Source of the DNA: a virus
Virus record (IMG/VR): IMGVR_UViG_3300045999_003393
Coordinates: 1 to 52,507 of that record
Strand: one strand, 5' to 3'
Length of the DNA: 52,507 bases
In this document: positions 1-9,232 of the stretch, one piece after another
Layout of the letters: each line of letters begins with the position of its first letter
Numbering within the stretch: position 1 is the first letter of the stretch
The notes under the pieces: generated by a model
The model's input: the letters and a program-made list of their open reading frames with translations, nothing else
Told to the model about the DNA's origin: nothing
Databases searched by the model: none
Made by a program: the position numbers and the translations under genes

Positions 1-275
1 ATTCACTTTGGACATTTGGTCCTGTGTATTGGATCCTCCGTGATTCCGGTAAGAAAAAAGATAGTATCCTTAGCATTGGATTTATGCGTCAAACAAGTTC
101 CCCATGGCGAACTGGAAAAGGTTTACAAGTTAGATGTAATAAATACATATTCCAACTAGGTCTTTGTAAGAAGGCAAACCAAACTGTTTCTGATGATGAT
201 CACAGCGGATTGCTGTACGCCCTAAAGGGTCATCAGTTGACAACACCTGTTAAAGAAATTAGGGAGTGGAAATGA
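1..275 (+). CDS. Hypothetical protein, 5' end cut off by window edge
   Basis: The frame beginning at base 3 is open from the left edge to a TGA at 273-275, so the true start probably lies outside the window; an internal GTG at 24 has no ribosome site. The visible 90 or so residues are basic and rich in Trp, Tyr and Cys, with no domain I recognise. The stop overlaps the ATG of the next gene (ATGA), so it is translationally coupled to the terminase side of the head operon. The small terminase subunit usually sits here, but nothing seen identifies this as one. Confidence 0.6.
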   Translation, partial: SLWTFGPVYWILRDSGKKKDSILSIGFMRQTSSPWRTGKGLQVRCNKYIFQLGLCKKANQTVSDDDHSGLLYALKGHQLTTPVKEIREWK

Positions 276-505
276 AGTTATTCATGCGTTCAAAAGAAGA
301 CCGTGCTACTAACAAACCCCACAACATTGATCGTATCCACCGAATGGATACTCCGTCCTTAATCAATTGGATGGACACCACAATAATGACAATGGGTAAC
401 GCATTTGATAGGTGGCGTTACCAAGGTGGTGAATCCACGGAAGTAACACAACATGTAGATGCTCTCTCTGCTCTTTGGGATGAGATACAAAGTCGCAAGA
501 GTTGA
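272..505 (+). CDS. Small hypothetical protein upstream of terminase
   Basis: A 77-residue protein starting at ATG 272, preceded by AGGGAG at 261-266. An in-frame GTG at 266 overlaps that ribosome site and is unlikely to be used. The sequence is mainly helical by appearance with several Trp and Met and no known motif. It overlaps the preceding stop by ATGA and ends two bases before the terminase ATG, so it belongs to the packaging operon. A small terminase role is possible from position alone, but no DNA-binding helix-turn-helix is obvious. Confidence 0.65.
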   Translation: MKLFMRSKEDRATNKPHNIDRIHRMDTPSLINWMDTTIMTMGNAFDRWRYQGGESTEVTQHVDALSALWDEIQSRKS

Positions 506-507
506 CC

Positions 508-2064
508 ATGGAAGAACTCGTAGAAGAAAACCTTCTTGAGGAAGACCTTGTAGAAGAACTAGATGAGACTTCCTCAGAATTCATTGAGCAACTCGTACTA
601 AAACTGATTGTTTTCCTTGAGGAATTCTGTGACGTTGAGTTGTTCCCATATCAGGTACCTATCGCACACCGCCTTATACAATCCATAGTTCTTGGAGACG
701 GTGAAGAACTGACTGTTGTTGCAACTCGTCAGTCTGGTAAATCGGAAGTGTTGTCAAACGTAATTGCTTCCCTAATGGTTATTCTTCCAAAACTGTCAAA
801 GGTTTACCCAACTTGGCTTGGAAAGTTTGAAAAGGGATTCTGGGTTGGCGTGTTTGCCCCCACAGAGGATCAGGCAGACACGGTGTTTAGTCGTGTTGTT
901 TCTAAACTTACTAGTGACCACGCCATGGATTTCCTCCTTGACCCCGAGATTGACGACAAGGCGGCTTCTGGTGGTTCCCGTGGTAAGGGCAAGATCATTG
1001 CTTTGAAAAACTCAGGATCACTTTGTCGTATGCAGACATGTAACCCAAAGGCAAAGATTGAATCAAAGACATACCACTTTGTAATGATTGACGAGGCTCA
1101 GGAAGCCGATGAGTTCATGATTTCAAAGTCCATCAAGCCAATGTTGGCGTTCAACAACGGAAGTATTGCTCTAACCGGAACTGCCACCCGCAATAAGTCG
1201 TATTTCTACAAGATGATCCAATTCAATAAACGACGTGACGTAAACGGTCGTCGTGGTCATAGACAAGCACACTTTGAGTACGACTGGCGTATAGCGGCTA
1301 AATACAATGATAACTACGCCAAGTTCATCGCCAAAGAAAAGGTACGAATTGGTGAAGACTCAGATGAGTTCCAGATGTCTTACTGTAATAAGTGGATTCT
1401 GGAAAAGGGAATGTTCGTGACAGACGACCGTCTGTCCTCTTTGTATGACCCCAGTATGGGACTCATTAAACAATGGTGGAGAACTCCAGTTGTTGCTGGT
1501 ATTGACGTGGCTCGTTCTAACGACTCAACAGTGGTGACCATCGTGTGGGTGGATTGGGATCACCCAGACCCATTTGGCTTCTACGAACATCGTGTACTTA
1601 ATTGGCTAGAAATCAACAATGAGGAATGGGAATCCCAGTACTTTGAGATCATTGACTTTTTACGCAATTACGATATATATCGTATTGGTGTGGATGCTCA
1701 AGGTGTTGGTGGAGCCGTAGCGGAACGTCTACAGGTGCTTTTGCCTCATATAGAAGTTATGCCCGTTACCTCAGATGCCAAGAACCAGAACGACCGCTGG
1801 GTGCATTTAACAGAGTTAATGCAAAGAGGACAATTGGTTATTCCGGGGCATTCCAAAGCCCGTAGAACTCGTTCTTGGAAGCGGTTTAATCAACAAATGT
1901 TGGACTTGGAAAAGGTCTACCGTGGACCCTACCTACTAGCCGAAGCCCCCGACGAAAAGGGGGCATTTGATGACTACCCAGACTCCCTCGCCATCGCATG
2001 CGCTCTGTCGGTTGCTGATACAATGCCAATGGTAACCGTATCTGATAACCCATTCTTCAGATAA
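508..2064 (+). CDS. terL: Large terminase subunit (packaging ATPase and nuclease)
   Basis: 518 residues, in the usual range for TerL. It pumps DNA into the prohead using ATP and cuts the concatemer. The ATPase has a Walker A ATRQSGKS at about 72-79, Walker B VMIDEA at about 192-197 and a coupling-type LTGTATR near 222-228. The RNase H-like nuclease has GIDVARS (Asp near 333), GVDAQG (Asp near 396) and an FDDYPDSLA acidic motif near the C-terminus. ATG 508 is preferred over TTG 502 because the weak AAGAG site lies about 7 bases upstream. The N-terminus is strikingly acidic. It sits upstream of the portal and scaffold genes. Confidence 0.97.
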   Translation: MEELVEENLLEEDLVEELDETSSEFIEQLVLKLIVFLEEFCDVELFPYQVPIAHRLIQSIVLGDGEELTVVATRQSGKSEVLSNVIASLMVILPKLSKVYPTWLGKFEKGFWVGVFAPTEDQADTVFSRVVSKLTSDHAMDFLLDPEIDDKAASGGSRGKGKIIALKNSGSLCRMQTCNPKAKIESKTYHFVMIDEAQEADEFMISKSIKPMLAFNNGSIALTGTATRNKSYFYKMIQFNKRRDVNGRRGHRQAHFEYDWRIAAKYNDNYAKFIAKEKVRIGEDSDEFQMSYCNKWILEKGMFVTDDRLSSLYDPSMGLIKQWWRTPVVAGIDVARSNDSTVVTIVWVDWDHPDPFGFYEHRVLNWLEINNEEWESQYFEIIDFLRNYDIYRIGVDAQGVGGAVAERLQVLLPHIEVMPVTSDAKNQNDRWVHLTELMQRGQLVIPGHSKARRTRSWKRFNQQMLDLEKVYRGPYLLAEAPDEKGAFDDYPDSLAIACALSVADTMPMVTVSDNPFFR

Positions 2065-2077
2065 GTTCCTAAAAACA

Positions 2078-2086
2078 TGGTACTCT
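2078..2086 (+). promoter_or_regulatory. Extended -10 promoter upstream of 2127 gene
   Basis: TGG followed by TACTCT fits an extended sigma-70-type -10 (TGn-TAnnnT), followed by TATA four bases later. The predicted start near 2093 would give a leader of about 34 bases carrying a strong AGGAGG site. No good -35 is visible. The same motif recurs before other gene blocks in this window. Confidence 0.5.
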
Positions 2087-2126
2087 TTATATAGGTACCC
2101 CAACTCTCCATCAGGAGGAAATACAC

Positions 2127-2528
2127 ATGAATGTTGCTCCAGCCCCTATGTTCCCAGAAAAGGGAATGCCTATGTTTGAGCGCACTTACGCCCCTAGCAT
2201 CCCAATGAACCGTGGGCCTCTTCGTTTTGAGGAGGGCATTGCAACTGACTCTGACGTTCCCATGGACTTTGGTGTTGGTGCTTACGAGGACACCGCCCCA
2301 TCCCCCATGCGGATGAACCACAACAACCCTGAGATGTTCTACAAGTACCCCGAGGAGACCATGCGTGAACGTGCTCACGTTGGCTCCTCCACTTGGATTG
2401 AAGCACCAGCAATGTTGGGTGACTTCGTCAAGGGTGCTATGGCTGGTGACATGATGCCGACATTTGAGTATGTCTACAACACCGGCACCCACATGAATCG
2501 TCCAAACCCTACGGTGGTATCGGACTGA
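2127..2528 (+). CDS. Hypothetical Met/Pro-rich protein
   Basis: 133 residues beginning at ATG 2127, with a strong CAGGAGGAA ribosome site about 7 bases upstream. The N-terminal half is rich in Met, Pro and Asn with little predicted order; no domain is recognised. It sits between the terminase and a Cys-motif protein behind a probable promoter, so it may be made in quantity. A virion or head-associated role is an inference from position only. Its style resembles the disordered proteins of the 44-50 kb module. Confidence 0.75.
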   Translation: MNVAPAPMFPEKGMPMFERTYAPSIPMNRGPLRFEEGIATDSDVPMDFGVGAYEDTAPSPMRMNHNNPEMFYKYPEETMRERAHVGSSTWIEAPAMLGDFVKGAMAGDMMPTFEYVYNTGTHMNRPNPTVVSD

Positions 2529-2533
2529 TTTAA

Positions 2534-3604
2534 GTGGCTGAACCGCTTGAGAACATTCTTGCGACGGTACAACCTTCCGATCTTGATTTAAGTCGGAAGG
2601 GTATTGCCGACTCCCGCAGACGATTTCGTGAGTTTTCTACTTCTTTTGAAGGTGCTCACCCCAAAACCGGCGAGACAATAGTTGGTGGTAAATCCCCCTA
2701 TTTGATGACCACTGATAGTGCCAAACTGCGTCACAATGCTGGGGCAGAGGAAACTGCTGGTCACGGTCAAATAGTTCAGTATTCAGCACCAGCAAATGAG
2801 GCTAATGCCGCTATCAGAATGAACAACATGGTTCGTTCTTTGCGAGGAGAGCCACACATCCCGCTGGTAAACTCCTGTGTTTGTTCTTCAGCAGGATGTC
2901 GTGCCGCCTGTCTAAGTGGATCTGGTCAATTAGGATTCCCAGCACAACAACATGCCCTCCGTGTTCGGACGGCCTTTGCTTCCGCTCACCCAGAGCACTT
3001 CTTGACAATGCTCCACGCAAACCTAGAGAAGTTCCAAAATAAAGCGGCTGGAGCAGGTGTACGACCTGTTGTTCGCTTTAATGGAACAACTGATATCCGT
3101 TATGACATGTTGCCAACAGCGGATATCTTCTTTAAAGACTATGGTCGTGACAAAGTACAGTTCAACGAGTACACAAAGCATAATACTCGTGGAGCACTGT
3201 CTTCAGAAGAACTCGGTCAAGAAGACGCACGTTTGAAGGCAACTCCTAACCTGTATTATATCCACAGCCTTCATGAAGGAACCACCCCAGAGCGTGTGCG
3301 CCAACTGGCAAGCCGTAATCAAAACTTTGCTGTTCCTGTTGATATCTCTGAAAAGCATCCATTCTTTGGTGGTCACCAAACCGCAATGATCCCCGGTGGA
3401 AGATTCCATTTTGGTGGAGACGAGTACCAAACTATTAGTGGCTACCGACATGACATGCGATTCCTTGATCCGCAGGGTGGTCATGCCGTTGTACTTCCAG
3501 TACGTCGTCTCACCACGGGTGAAGAGCAGGTTGGATCTGGTGCTAATAGTTTCGTGCGCCCCCGTGGGTTCCTTAGCCACAACGGCGAATTCATCAAAGA
3601 CTGA
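2534..3604 (+). CDS. Conserved phage protein, Cys-motif GP88/DUF7227-like
   Basis: 356 residues from GTG 2534, with no clear ribosome site. The diagnostic part is a Cys cluster of the form CVCSSAGCRAACL, followed by a basic helix, a PEHFL segment and VVRFNGTTDIRYD. This layout recalls the phage GP88/DUF7227-type proteins (Cys-rich centre, then an Arg-x-Asn-Gly-Thr-Ser-Asp-like motif), whose function is not settled. The four cysteines could bind metal. It stands alone between the terminase and a small regulator-like block, and its codon use looks like that of its neighbours. The family name is from memory and unverified. Confidence 0.7.
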   Translation: MAEPLENILATVQPSDLDLSRKGIADSRRRFREFSTSFEGAHPKTGETIVGGKSPYLMTTDSAKLRHNAGAEETAGHGQIVQYSAPANEANAAIRMNNMVRSLRGEPHIPLVNSCVCSSAGCRAACLSGSGQLGFPAQQHALRVRTAFASAHPEHFLTMLHANLEKFQNKAAGAGVRPVVRFNGTTDIRYDMLPTADIFFKDYGRDKVQFNEYTKHNTRGALSSEELGQEDARLKATPNLYYIHSLHEGTTPERVRQLASRNQNFAVPVDISEKHPFFGGHQTAMIPGGRFHFGGDEYQTISGYRHDMRFLDPQGGHAVVLPVRRLTTGEEQVGSGANSFVRPRGFLSHNGEFIKD

Positions 3605-3635
3605 TCGCTAAAGTACAACCAAAATAACCGCACTC

Positions 3636-3644
3636 TGCTATCCT
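3636..3644 (+). promoter_or_regulatory. Possible extended -10 promoter
   Basis: TGC followed by TATCCT matches TGn-TAnnnT in the 68-base gap after the stop at 3604. A start near 3651 would lead into the small gene at 3673, which has its own AAGGAG. No -35 is evident, so this is a moderate call. Confidence 0.4.
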
Positions 3645-3672
3645 CTTCATCTACCGTGATTAAGGAGTGGCA

Positions 3673-3813
3673 GTGGGTAAAGTTAGTGCTGACCGTATTT
3701 TGTACTATTTAGAGCGAGTAACACCTCGTGGAAAAGATGAAGAACGAGATCTAATACATCTGATACAGTCTCTACGAGCGTTAGTACCACAAAAGGAAAA
3801 GAAAACGGCGTAA
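3673..3813 (+). CDS. Small hypothetical protein (46 aa)
   Basis: GTG 3673 follows AAGGAG at 3662-3667 with 5-base spacing and opens a 46-residue frame ending at TAA 3811-3813. The product is highly charged, begins GKVSADRILYYLERV and ends with a Lys-rich tail. It looks like one or two short helices and could be a DNA- or protein-binding accessory factor. It lies 24 bases before a second small gene with its own ribosome site, suggesting a short operon. No family is recognised. Confidence 0.7.
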   Translation: MGKVSADRILYYLERVTPRGKDEERDLIHLIQSLRALVPQKEKKTA

Positions 3814-3837
3814 GTCGTCAAACACAAGGAGCACAAG

Positions 3838-4110
3838 TTGTCAAAAAGCAATCTGGTGCAGGATCTATTAAGTAGAACCACTAACAGCACAAAGCAGAAG
3901 TGTGGTTACACACGAATTAAAGAATCAATGACTGATGAAGAGCAACAAGCCTTATCTAACATTGAAGAAGCAATACAAAAAGAAACAGGAAACGGTCGCT
4001 CACGAACATTCTCAGGAACTTGGTTATCTGAAGTTCTAAAAAAGAATGGTCACCAGATCAGTGCCAGTACGGTCCTCCGTCACTTCAATGGGCGGTGTGG
4101 CTGTGAGTGA
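3838..4110 (+). CDS. Small HTH-like DNA-binding protein
   Basis: 90 residues from TTG 3838, preceded by AAGGAG at 3826-3831. The C-terminal part (about residues 55-83) reads as a helix-turn-helix: TWLSEVLKKNG, then HQISASTVLRHF, ending in a short Cys-containing tail. It could be a transcription regulator or a small-terminase-type DNA-binding protein; the latter would be out of its usual place. Its 3' end overlaps the start of the phosphoesterase gene. Confidence 0.7.
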   Translation: MSKSNLVQDLLSRTTNSTKQKCGYTRIKESMTDEEQQALSNIEEAIQKETGNGRSRTFSGTWLSEVLKKNGHQISASTVLRHFNGRCGCE

Positions 4111-5266
4111 TCTCATTAAAGATCTAAAGGTGGCAGACCAAAAATCAAAACTTGGTCGCCTTGCAGACTTGTTGGATAAAAACAACATCAATGTTGACGA
4201 TATTGGAGATATCAAACGGGTATCCATCTATCAGTCACTCACTAAGAATGATGAGGGTGAGGCAGAAATTCATGACCTCACCGCTATCCAATTCAGTCCT
4301 AAGTGGGCTAGTGGTCCAGAATGGCCTGTCATTACACAAGGTCCGTCATACAAAGTTCCACCAATCAATGCTGGTACTAAACCAAACGGCAGTGATTACC
4401 AAACCGCAGTTATTCTCCCAGACATCCAGATTGGATATTACCGGTCACAGGACGATTCACTAGCAACAACACATGACGAAACTGCCCTGTCTGTTGCTTT
4501 AGCAATCACAAAGTCGGTTAAGCCAGACAAAATCATTCTGCTGGGAGACAACCTAGACTTTCCTGAGTTTGGTAAATACCGACTTAGCCCCGCTTACCAG
4601 CGAACAACGCAGGCAACAATTGATAGGGCAACCACACTATGTGCTGAGTTGCGTAACGCCGCTCCTAACGCAGAGATCATTTGGCTCGCTGGTAACCACG
4701 AAGAACGTCTCCCACGAATGCTGATTGACAACGCAGTTTCTGCGTTTGGCCTACGCAAAGGAAATACACCTGAGTCGTGGCCCGTTATGTCAGTGCCATA
4801 CCTATGTCGTATGGATGAGTATGGGGTCACATTCAAACCGGGGTACCCCGCATCCCATTACTGGGTAAACGAGCGATTGAAGATCATTCATGGTGACCGT
4901 GTGAAGTCAAACGGTTCCACTAGCCATATGTACCTGAACTCCGAGAAGGTGTCGGTCATCTATGGGCATGTTCACCGTCGTGAGTGGAATGAAAAAACAC
5001 GAGAAGATTGGGATGGTCCAAAAACCATTATGGCGGCATCCCCCGGATGTCTAGCCAAGACAACTGGGGATGTCCCATCCACTAAAGGTGGTTTGGATCT
5101 AGATGGTCGCCCATTGACCGTCGTAGAAAACTGGCAACAGGGTCTTGCTGTGGTTACATACCAGCCACAAGGTGAAGCCCGTTTCCACTATGAGCAAGTG
5201 CCCATTCACGACGGCGAAGCCTTCTACCGAGGAAAGATCTTCTATGGCAAAGAAAAAGAATCCTGA
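4088..5266 (+). CDS. Calcineurin-like metallophosphoesterase
   Basis: 392 residues from ATG 4088; an alternative GTG at 4103 is possible and neither has a clear ribosome site. The metal-binding motifs of the superfamily occur in order: PDIQ (about 111-114), GDNLD (153-157), GNHEER (202-207), HGD (268-270) and GHVH (293-296). Members hydrolyse phosphomonoesters or phosphodiesters with two metal ions; the substrate here cannot be read. About 100 N-terminal residues have no recognised domain. Its location between regulator-like and portal genes is unusual for a DNA-metabolism nuclease. Confidence 0.9.
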   Translation: MGGVAVSDLIKDLKVADQKSKLGRLADLLDKNNINVDDIGDIKRVSIYQSLTKNDEGEAEIHDLTAIQFSPKWASGPEWPVITQGPSYKVPPINAGTKPNGSDYQTAVILPDIQIGYYRSQDDSLATTHDETALSVALAITKSVKPDKIILLGDNLDFPEFGKYRLSPAYQRTTQATIDRATTLCAELRNAAPNAEIIWLAGNHEERLPRMLIDNAVSAFGLRKGNTPESWPVMSVPYLCRMDEYGVTFKPGYPASHYWVNERLKIIHGDRVKSNGSTSHMYLNSEKVSVIYGHVHRREWNEKTREDWDGPKTIMAASPGCLAKTTGDVPSTKGGLDLDGRPLTVVENWQQGLAVVTYQPQGEARFHYEQVPIHDGEAFYRGKIFYGKEKES

Positions 5267-5594
5267 AAAGGGTATACCCCGACTTGCCATAGTTGAGTGG
5301 CTTGATGCCTTTGATGGCCCTACGGGGTGGATATCAAAGGATAGGTACAAAGTTCATCCTATACGCCCATTTAGCGTTGGATGGATTATTGAAGAGATGT
5401 TAGATGACCACGTCAACCTAGTAGGGACATTCTTGGTAGATAGGAATGACGAATCATCTGATTTTATTTCCTACAGCAATCCCGCTCACATACCTGCGGG
5501 AATGGTACAATCAATAACGTACATTGATTTGCCTGCTAGTATTGTGCAATTGATGTTAAACGAACTACATACCCGAGGGTCTAATGCCGATTGA
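5244..5594 (+). CDS. Hypothetical protein upstream of portal
   Basis: 116 residues from ATG 5244, with GAGGAAAG at 5229-5236 upstream. The basic start (MAKKKNPEKG) is followed by a mixed alpha/beta-looking body with no recognised motif. It overlaps the phosphoesterase by 23 bases and the portal start by 11, so it is part of a tightly coupled head operon. Function unknown. Confidence 0.75.
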   Translation: MAKKKNPEKGIPRLAIVEWLDAFDGPTGWISKDRYKVHPIRPFSVGWIIEEMLDDHVNLVGTFLVDRNDESSDFISYSNPAHIPAGMVQSITYIDLPASIVQLMLNELHTRGSNAD

Positions 5595-7260
5595 TTTCTG
5601 GTCACCAAGTTATAGGGCTTCCTCAAGTGACCTTACGGTATCCGTATCCCCTTTGGGCTTGGTTGAACTAGCCGACGAAGAGTTTGAGGTACACGGTCCA
5701 AGACTTAACCGGTATTCCTCTTGTTGGGCTTGGTACCTTGGTCACCACTGGTCGTACCGTAGGGAAATGGGTGAACAAAACATCACCATGAACTACGTCC
5801 GAACCATGTCGGATTACATTACAAACTTCTGCTTTGGTAAGGGTATTCAGTTTAAGTGCCCAGAGCAGAATGCCGCCATTATCCCCTACCTGCTACATAA
5901 GGTATGGGAAGTACATAACTCAAAGCATTATGTACTCTGGGAAATGGGGCAGTTGGCTGGAGTTACCGGTGACTGCTTCGTAAAGGTTGCCTACGAGGAG
6001 CCTTATGTAGACAGTATCGGAATTCCTCATGAGGGAAGAATCCGAATCATCCCATTGAACCCGTCTCACTGTTTCCCTGAGTACCACCCTCACGACCGTG
6101 ACCGTCTTCTAAGGTTCAAGTTGAAGTACCGCTTCTGGGGAACCAGCCCTGAAGGAACTCGTCAAGTTTATACATTTACCGAGATCCTTACTGACGACCT
6201 CATTGAGCAGTACATCAATGACGAACTAATTGATCAGTACCCCAACCCAATTGGGCATATCCCAGTGGTCCATATGCCTAATACGACCGTATCGTCGTCC
6301 CCTTGGGGCCAATCCGACATCTGGGACATCATCCCGCTTAACCGTGAGTTAAACGAAAAGATGACCGAGGTATCGGACATTATTAACTACCACGCCGCCC
6401 CCGTAACCATTATTACTGGAGCCAAGGCCAGCCAGTTGGAGCGTGGTCCAAAGAAGGTTTGGGCGGGTCTTCCCAAGGAAGCCTCTGTCTTTAACCTTGA
6501 GTCCCGTGGAGAGATGGCTGGTGCACTTGAGTACATCTCATTCTTGAAACGGGCTATGCACGAGATTACAGGCGTACCTGAAACAGCCCTCGGTCAGTTC
6601 CAGCCTGTATCTAACACCTCAGGTGTGGCTCTAGCCATCCAGTACCAGCCCATGATGAACCGCTACATGATGAAGCGTATTCACTTCACTAAGGGTCTTG
6701 AGAAAATAAACGAACTGATCATTCGTACTGCTGTTGTTTTCCAACCTGAGTCTCTTATCTATAACCCAACTACGGCAGAAATGCCAGAACGTGATCAAGT
6801 AACACAACTTGATCCTGCGGATCCGCTCACATATCAGACGGAAATCCACTGGCCCGAGCCACTCCCAGTTGATGTACTCATTAAACTTAATGAAGTGCAG
6901 ACCAAGATGGCTCTTGGTTTGGAATCCAAGCGGGGTGCTCTTCGCATTCTTGGTGAGGAATTCCCCAACGAGAAGATGGCAGAAATCTTTGAAGAACTTA
7001 TGGAGGATGCTTTGGACCAAGGGGCACTTCAAATGCTCAATGCCCAAATTCAGCAATCCGTAATGCTAACAACTGGTATGCTTCCTGACGGCACACCCGC
7101 TATGGAAGGTGCTAGTGTTACACCAGCCGGTCAGGGTGGGGCGCAAGGCCCACTCCCCGGTATGCAAATAGGTGGTCCAGAAATGGACACGTTAAACAAA
7201 TTGATACAACGGGCATACGGGGCTAGGTTCGCCCAGCGTCGTACGCCTGACGAAGAATAA
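5584..7260 (+). CDS. Portal protein
   Basis: 558 residues, the normal size for a portal subunit, which forms the dodecameric ring at the head vertex that DNA passes through. Recognisable features are the Trp/Tyr-rich N-terminus, a mid-protein IWDIIPLNRELNEKM segment, TGVPETALGQF near residues 325-335, and a long helical C-terminus with Gln- and Gly-rich tail. It sits between TerL and scaffold/capsid genes as expected. The ATG at 5584 overlaps the upstream gene. Confidence 0.93.
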   Translation: MPIDFWSPSYRASSSDLTVSVSPLGLVELADEEFEVHGPRLNRYSSCWAWYLGHHWSYRREMGEQNITMNYVRTMSDYITNFCFGKGIQFKCPEQNAAIIPYLLHKVWEVHNSKHYVLWEMGQLAGVTGDCFVKVAYEEPYVDSIGIPHEGRIRIIPLNPSHCFPEYHPHDRDRLLRFKLKYRFWGTSPEGTRQVYTFTEILTDDLIEQYINDELIDQYPNPIGHIPVVHMPNTTVSSSPWGQSDIWDIIPLNRELNEKMTEVSDIINYHAAPVTIITGAKASQLERGPKKVWAGLPKEASVFNLESRGEMAGALEYISFLKRAMHEITGVPETALGQFQPVSNTSGVALAIQYQPMMNRYMMKRIHFTKGLEKINELIIRTAVVFQPESLIYNPTTAEMPERDQVTQLDPADPLTYQTEIHWPEPLPVDVLIKLNEVQTKMALGLESKRGALRILGEEFPNEKMAEIFEELMEDALDQGALQMLNAQIQQSVMLTTGMLPDGTPAMEGASVTPAGQGGAQGPLPGMQIGGPEMDTLNKLIQRAYGARFAQRRTPDEE

Positions 7261-7314
7261 TTAACAGTTGCTTTAAACCTGCTAATAACAGCCAAACTAA
7301 CAGAGGTAAAAAAC

Positions 7315-8094
7315 ATGCCAGTTAATTCAGAAGACGGGATTACCATTCCCGTTGAACAAACCATCATTGAGCCAAAGGCCCAGACCAAGGAAGAAAAGTA
7401 CTTCTCTGAAGAGGATGTTCAAAAGATCCGTCAGCAGGAGAAGGACAAGATGTACAAGCGTCTTGAGGATTCCGATGGTCGTGTCAAGCAAATGGAAGAG
7501 CAGTTGAACTTGCTTTCCCGTGAGCGTGAGCAGGCGATTAAAGAGGCAGAGGAACGTGCTCGTAAAGAGTCCGAACTGATGCGTCAGCGTGAAATTGAGG
7601 AACTGTCTGCCAAGGAACTCCTTGCCAAGCGTGAAGATGAGTTTAATAAACGAATCAATCAGGTTGAGCAGGAGTGGGGTCAGAAGTTCGCTCAGTTGGA
7701 GCAAGAGCGTCAGGCTCAGGATGCCCTCCTTGATAAGGAGCGTCAGGCACAGCAGTTGGAGACATACCGTCAGCGACGTATGGCTGAGGAGCAGGAAACA
7801 ATCATTCCTGAACTCCGTGATCTGATTGCAGGTAACTCACCTGACGAGATAGAAAATAGCATTGCTGTACTTCGTGATCGTAGTAGTGCTATAATTGAAT
7901 CAATCCAGCAGGCAAGTCAACCGACTCGCCTGAAAGGGGCACCGGTAACGGCTCCCCCGTCTGGACCAATGGATAACCAGATGGAATACCAGACGTTGTC
8001 AGCGGAGGATATCCGCAACATGCCGATGGATCAGTACATGAAAATGCGTGACCGCCTACTATCAGCAACCCGCCCACAGCGGGGACGCTACTAA
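7315..8094 (+). CDS. Capsid scaffolding protein
   Basis: 259 residues from ATG 7315 with an AGAGGT site. Residues about 25-170 form a nearly unbroken charged Glu/Gln/Arg/Lys-rich coiled coil, followed by a Pro/Ser linker and a short C-terminal helix. This composition and its place between portal and major capsid genes are typical of scaffolds that guide procapsid assembly and are then expelled. No protease motif is visible, so proteolytic removal is not implied. Confidence 0.9.
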   Translation: MPVNSEDGITIPVEQTIIEPKAQTKEEKYFSEEDVQKIRQQEKDKMYKRLEDSDGRVKQMEEQLNLLSREREQAIKEAEERARKESELMRQREIEELSAKELLAKREDEFNKRINQVEQEWGQKFAQLEQERQAQDALLDKERQAQQLETYRQRRMAEEQETIIPELRDLIAGNSPDEIENSIAVLRDRSSAIIESIQQASQPTRLKGAPVTAPPSGPMDNQMEYQTLSAEDIRNMPMDQYMKMRDRLLSATRPQRGRY

Positions 8095-8128
8095 TTCAAC
8101 TTAACCATATCCATCGGAGGATATTCAA

Positions 8129-9217
8129 ATGGCATACCCCACACCAAACGGTGGTGCAATTACCGGTACCACCGCTATTTCAGCAAACGGCTACGCTGGT
8201 AACGCCAGCGATGCCCTGACCCCTGCCATCCAGCAGATCTGGTCAAAGGAAATCCTGTTCCAAGCAATGCCAGTGCTTCGCTTTGAACAGTTCGCTGTGA
8301 AGAAGACCGAACTCGGCGTTATGCCCGGTTTGACCATCAACTTCATGCGTTACAACAACCTCGCAGTCACGGAGTCCGGCGCAGGTGCCGGTGCCACCCT
8401 GACTGAAGGTGTACGCATGGATCCAGTGGCTCTCTCAGCAAGCCAGATCCAGATCACCGTCACCGAACACGGTAAGGCTGTAGCAGTCACCGAACTGCTC
8501 CTCAATGCCTCGTTTGACGACGTGATGGCATCATCCAGCCGTCTACTCGGTCGCCACATGGCACAGAGCATGGACATTGAGGCTCGTAACACCCTCTACA
8601 GCAACGGTGTACCGTTCGGTGGTGGGTCGGCAGTAGCCCCAAGCGTCGTGTTCGGTCGTACCGCCGCCGCTAGCCGTGGATCAATCAGCCCCTACGATGC
8701 CGGTACCCTTGGTTCGGCTTCTGCCCCCGGTTACCTCTCACCAGCCACCATCAAGGACGCTGTTGAAGTACTCGCCGGTCAGAACATCCCTCGTTTGGGC
8801 GACACCTACGTCTGCTTCGTGCACCCCTCACAGGCTCGTTCACTCCGTGACTGGCCTGAGTTCATTGAAGTCACCAAGTACGCCGCCCCCGGCAACTTCA
8901 TGCTTGGTGAAATCGGTCGTATCTACGACGTAGTCTTCATTGAAACCACTCAGGTGAAGAAGGGTCTCAGCATTCCCGCAGACCTCAGCCCCACTCAGGG
9001 CGGTGCTCAGGCTCCGACCGCTGAGTCCTACAGCGCAATCATGCTTGGTGACAACGCCTTCGGTCACGCCATCGCCCTCCCGGTTGAACTCCGTGACGGT
9101 GGTGTCATTGACTTCGGTCGTGAGCACGGTCTTGCATGGTACGCCATCTGGGGCTTCGGTGTAATCACCCACGAGAGCCGTGTAATCCTCAACACCCTTG
9201 GTGGTGCAATCTCCTGA
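8129..9217 (+). CDS. Major capsid protein, N4-gp56 family
   Basis: 362 residues from ATG 8129 with a CGGAGGA site. The sequence matches the N4-gp56-type HK97-fold capsid protein: an N-terminal SALTPAIQQIWSKEIL-like region, a TESGAGAGATLTEG loop, and the central THPSQARSLRDW-like segment (here CFVHPSQARSLRDWPEF). Codon use here is more GC-biased than in its neighbours, consistent with very high expression. A strong hairpin follows the stop. It forms the icosahedral shell. Confidence 0.93.
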   Translation: MAYPTPNGGAITGTTAISANGYAGNASDALTPAIQQIWSKEILFQAMPVLRFEQFAVKKTELGVMPGLTINFMRYNNLAVTESGAGAGATLTEGVRMDPVALSASQIQITVTEHGKAVAVTELLLNASFDDVMASSSRLLGRHMAQSMDIEARNTLYSNGVPFGGGSAVAPSVVFGRTAAASRGSISPYDAGTLGSASAPGYLSPATIKDAVEVLAGQNIPRLGDTYVCFVHPSQARSLRDWPEFIEVTKYAAPGNFMLGEIGRIYDVVFIETTQVKKGLSIPADLSPTQGGAQAPTAESYSAIMLGDNAFGHAIALPVELRDGGVIDFGREHGLAWYAIWGFGVITHESRVILNTLGGAIS

Positions 9218-9232
9218 TAAAGGAGAAAGTTC

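Noticed and set aside
363-584. Minus-strand frame opposite the terminase start
   Set aside because: Ser-rich antisense of an acidic coding region; no initiation signals.
1974-2492. 172-codon open frame on the minus strand opposite the terminase end and 2127 gene
   Set aside because: No ribosome site or homology; it lies antisense to two well-supported genes and has low-complexity His/Val-rich content.
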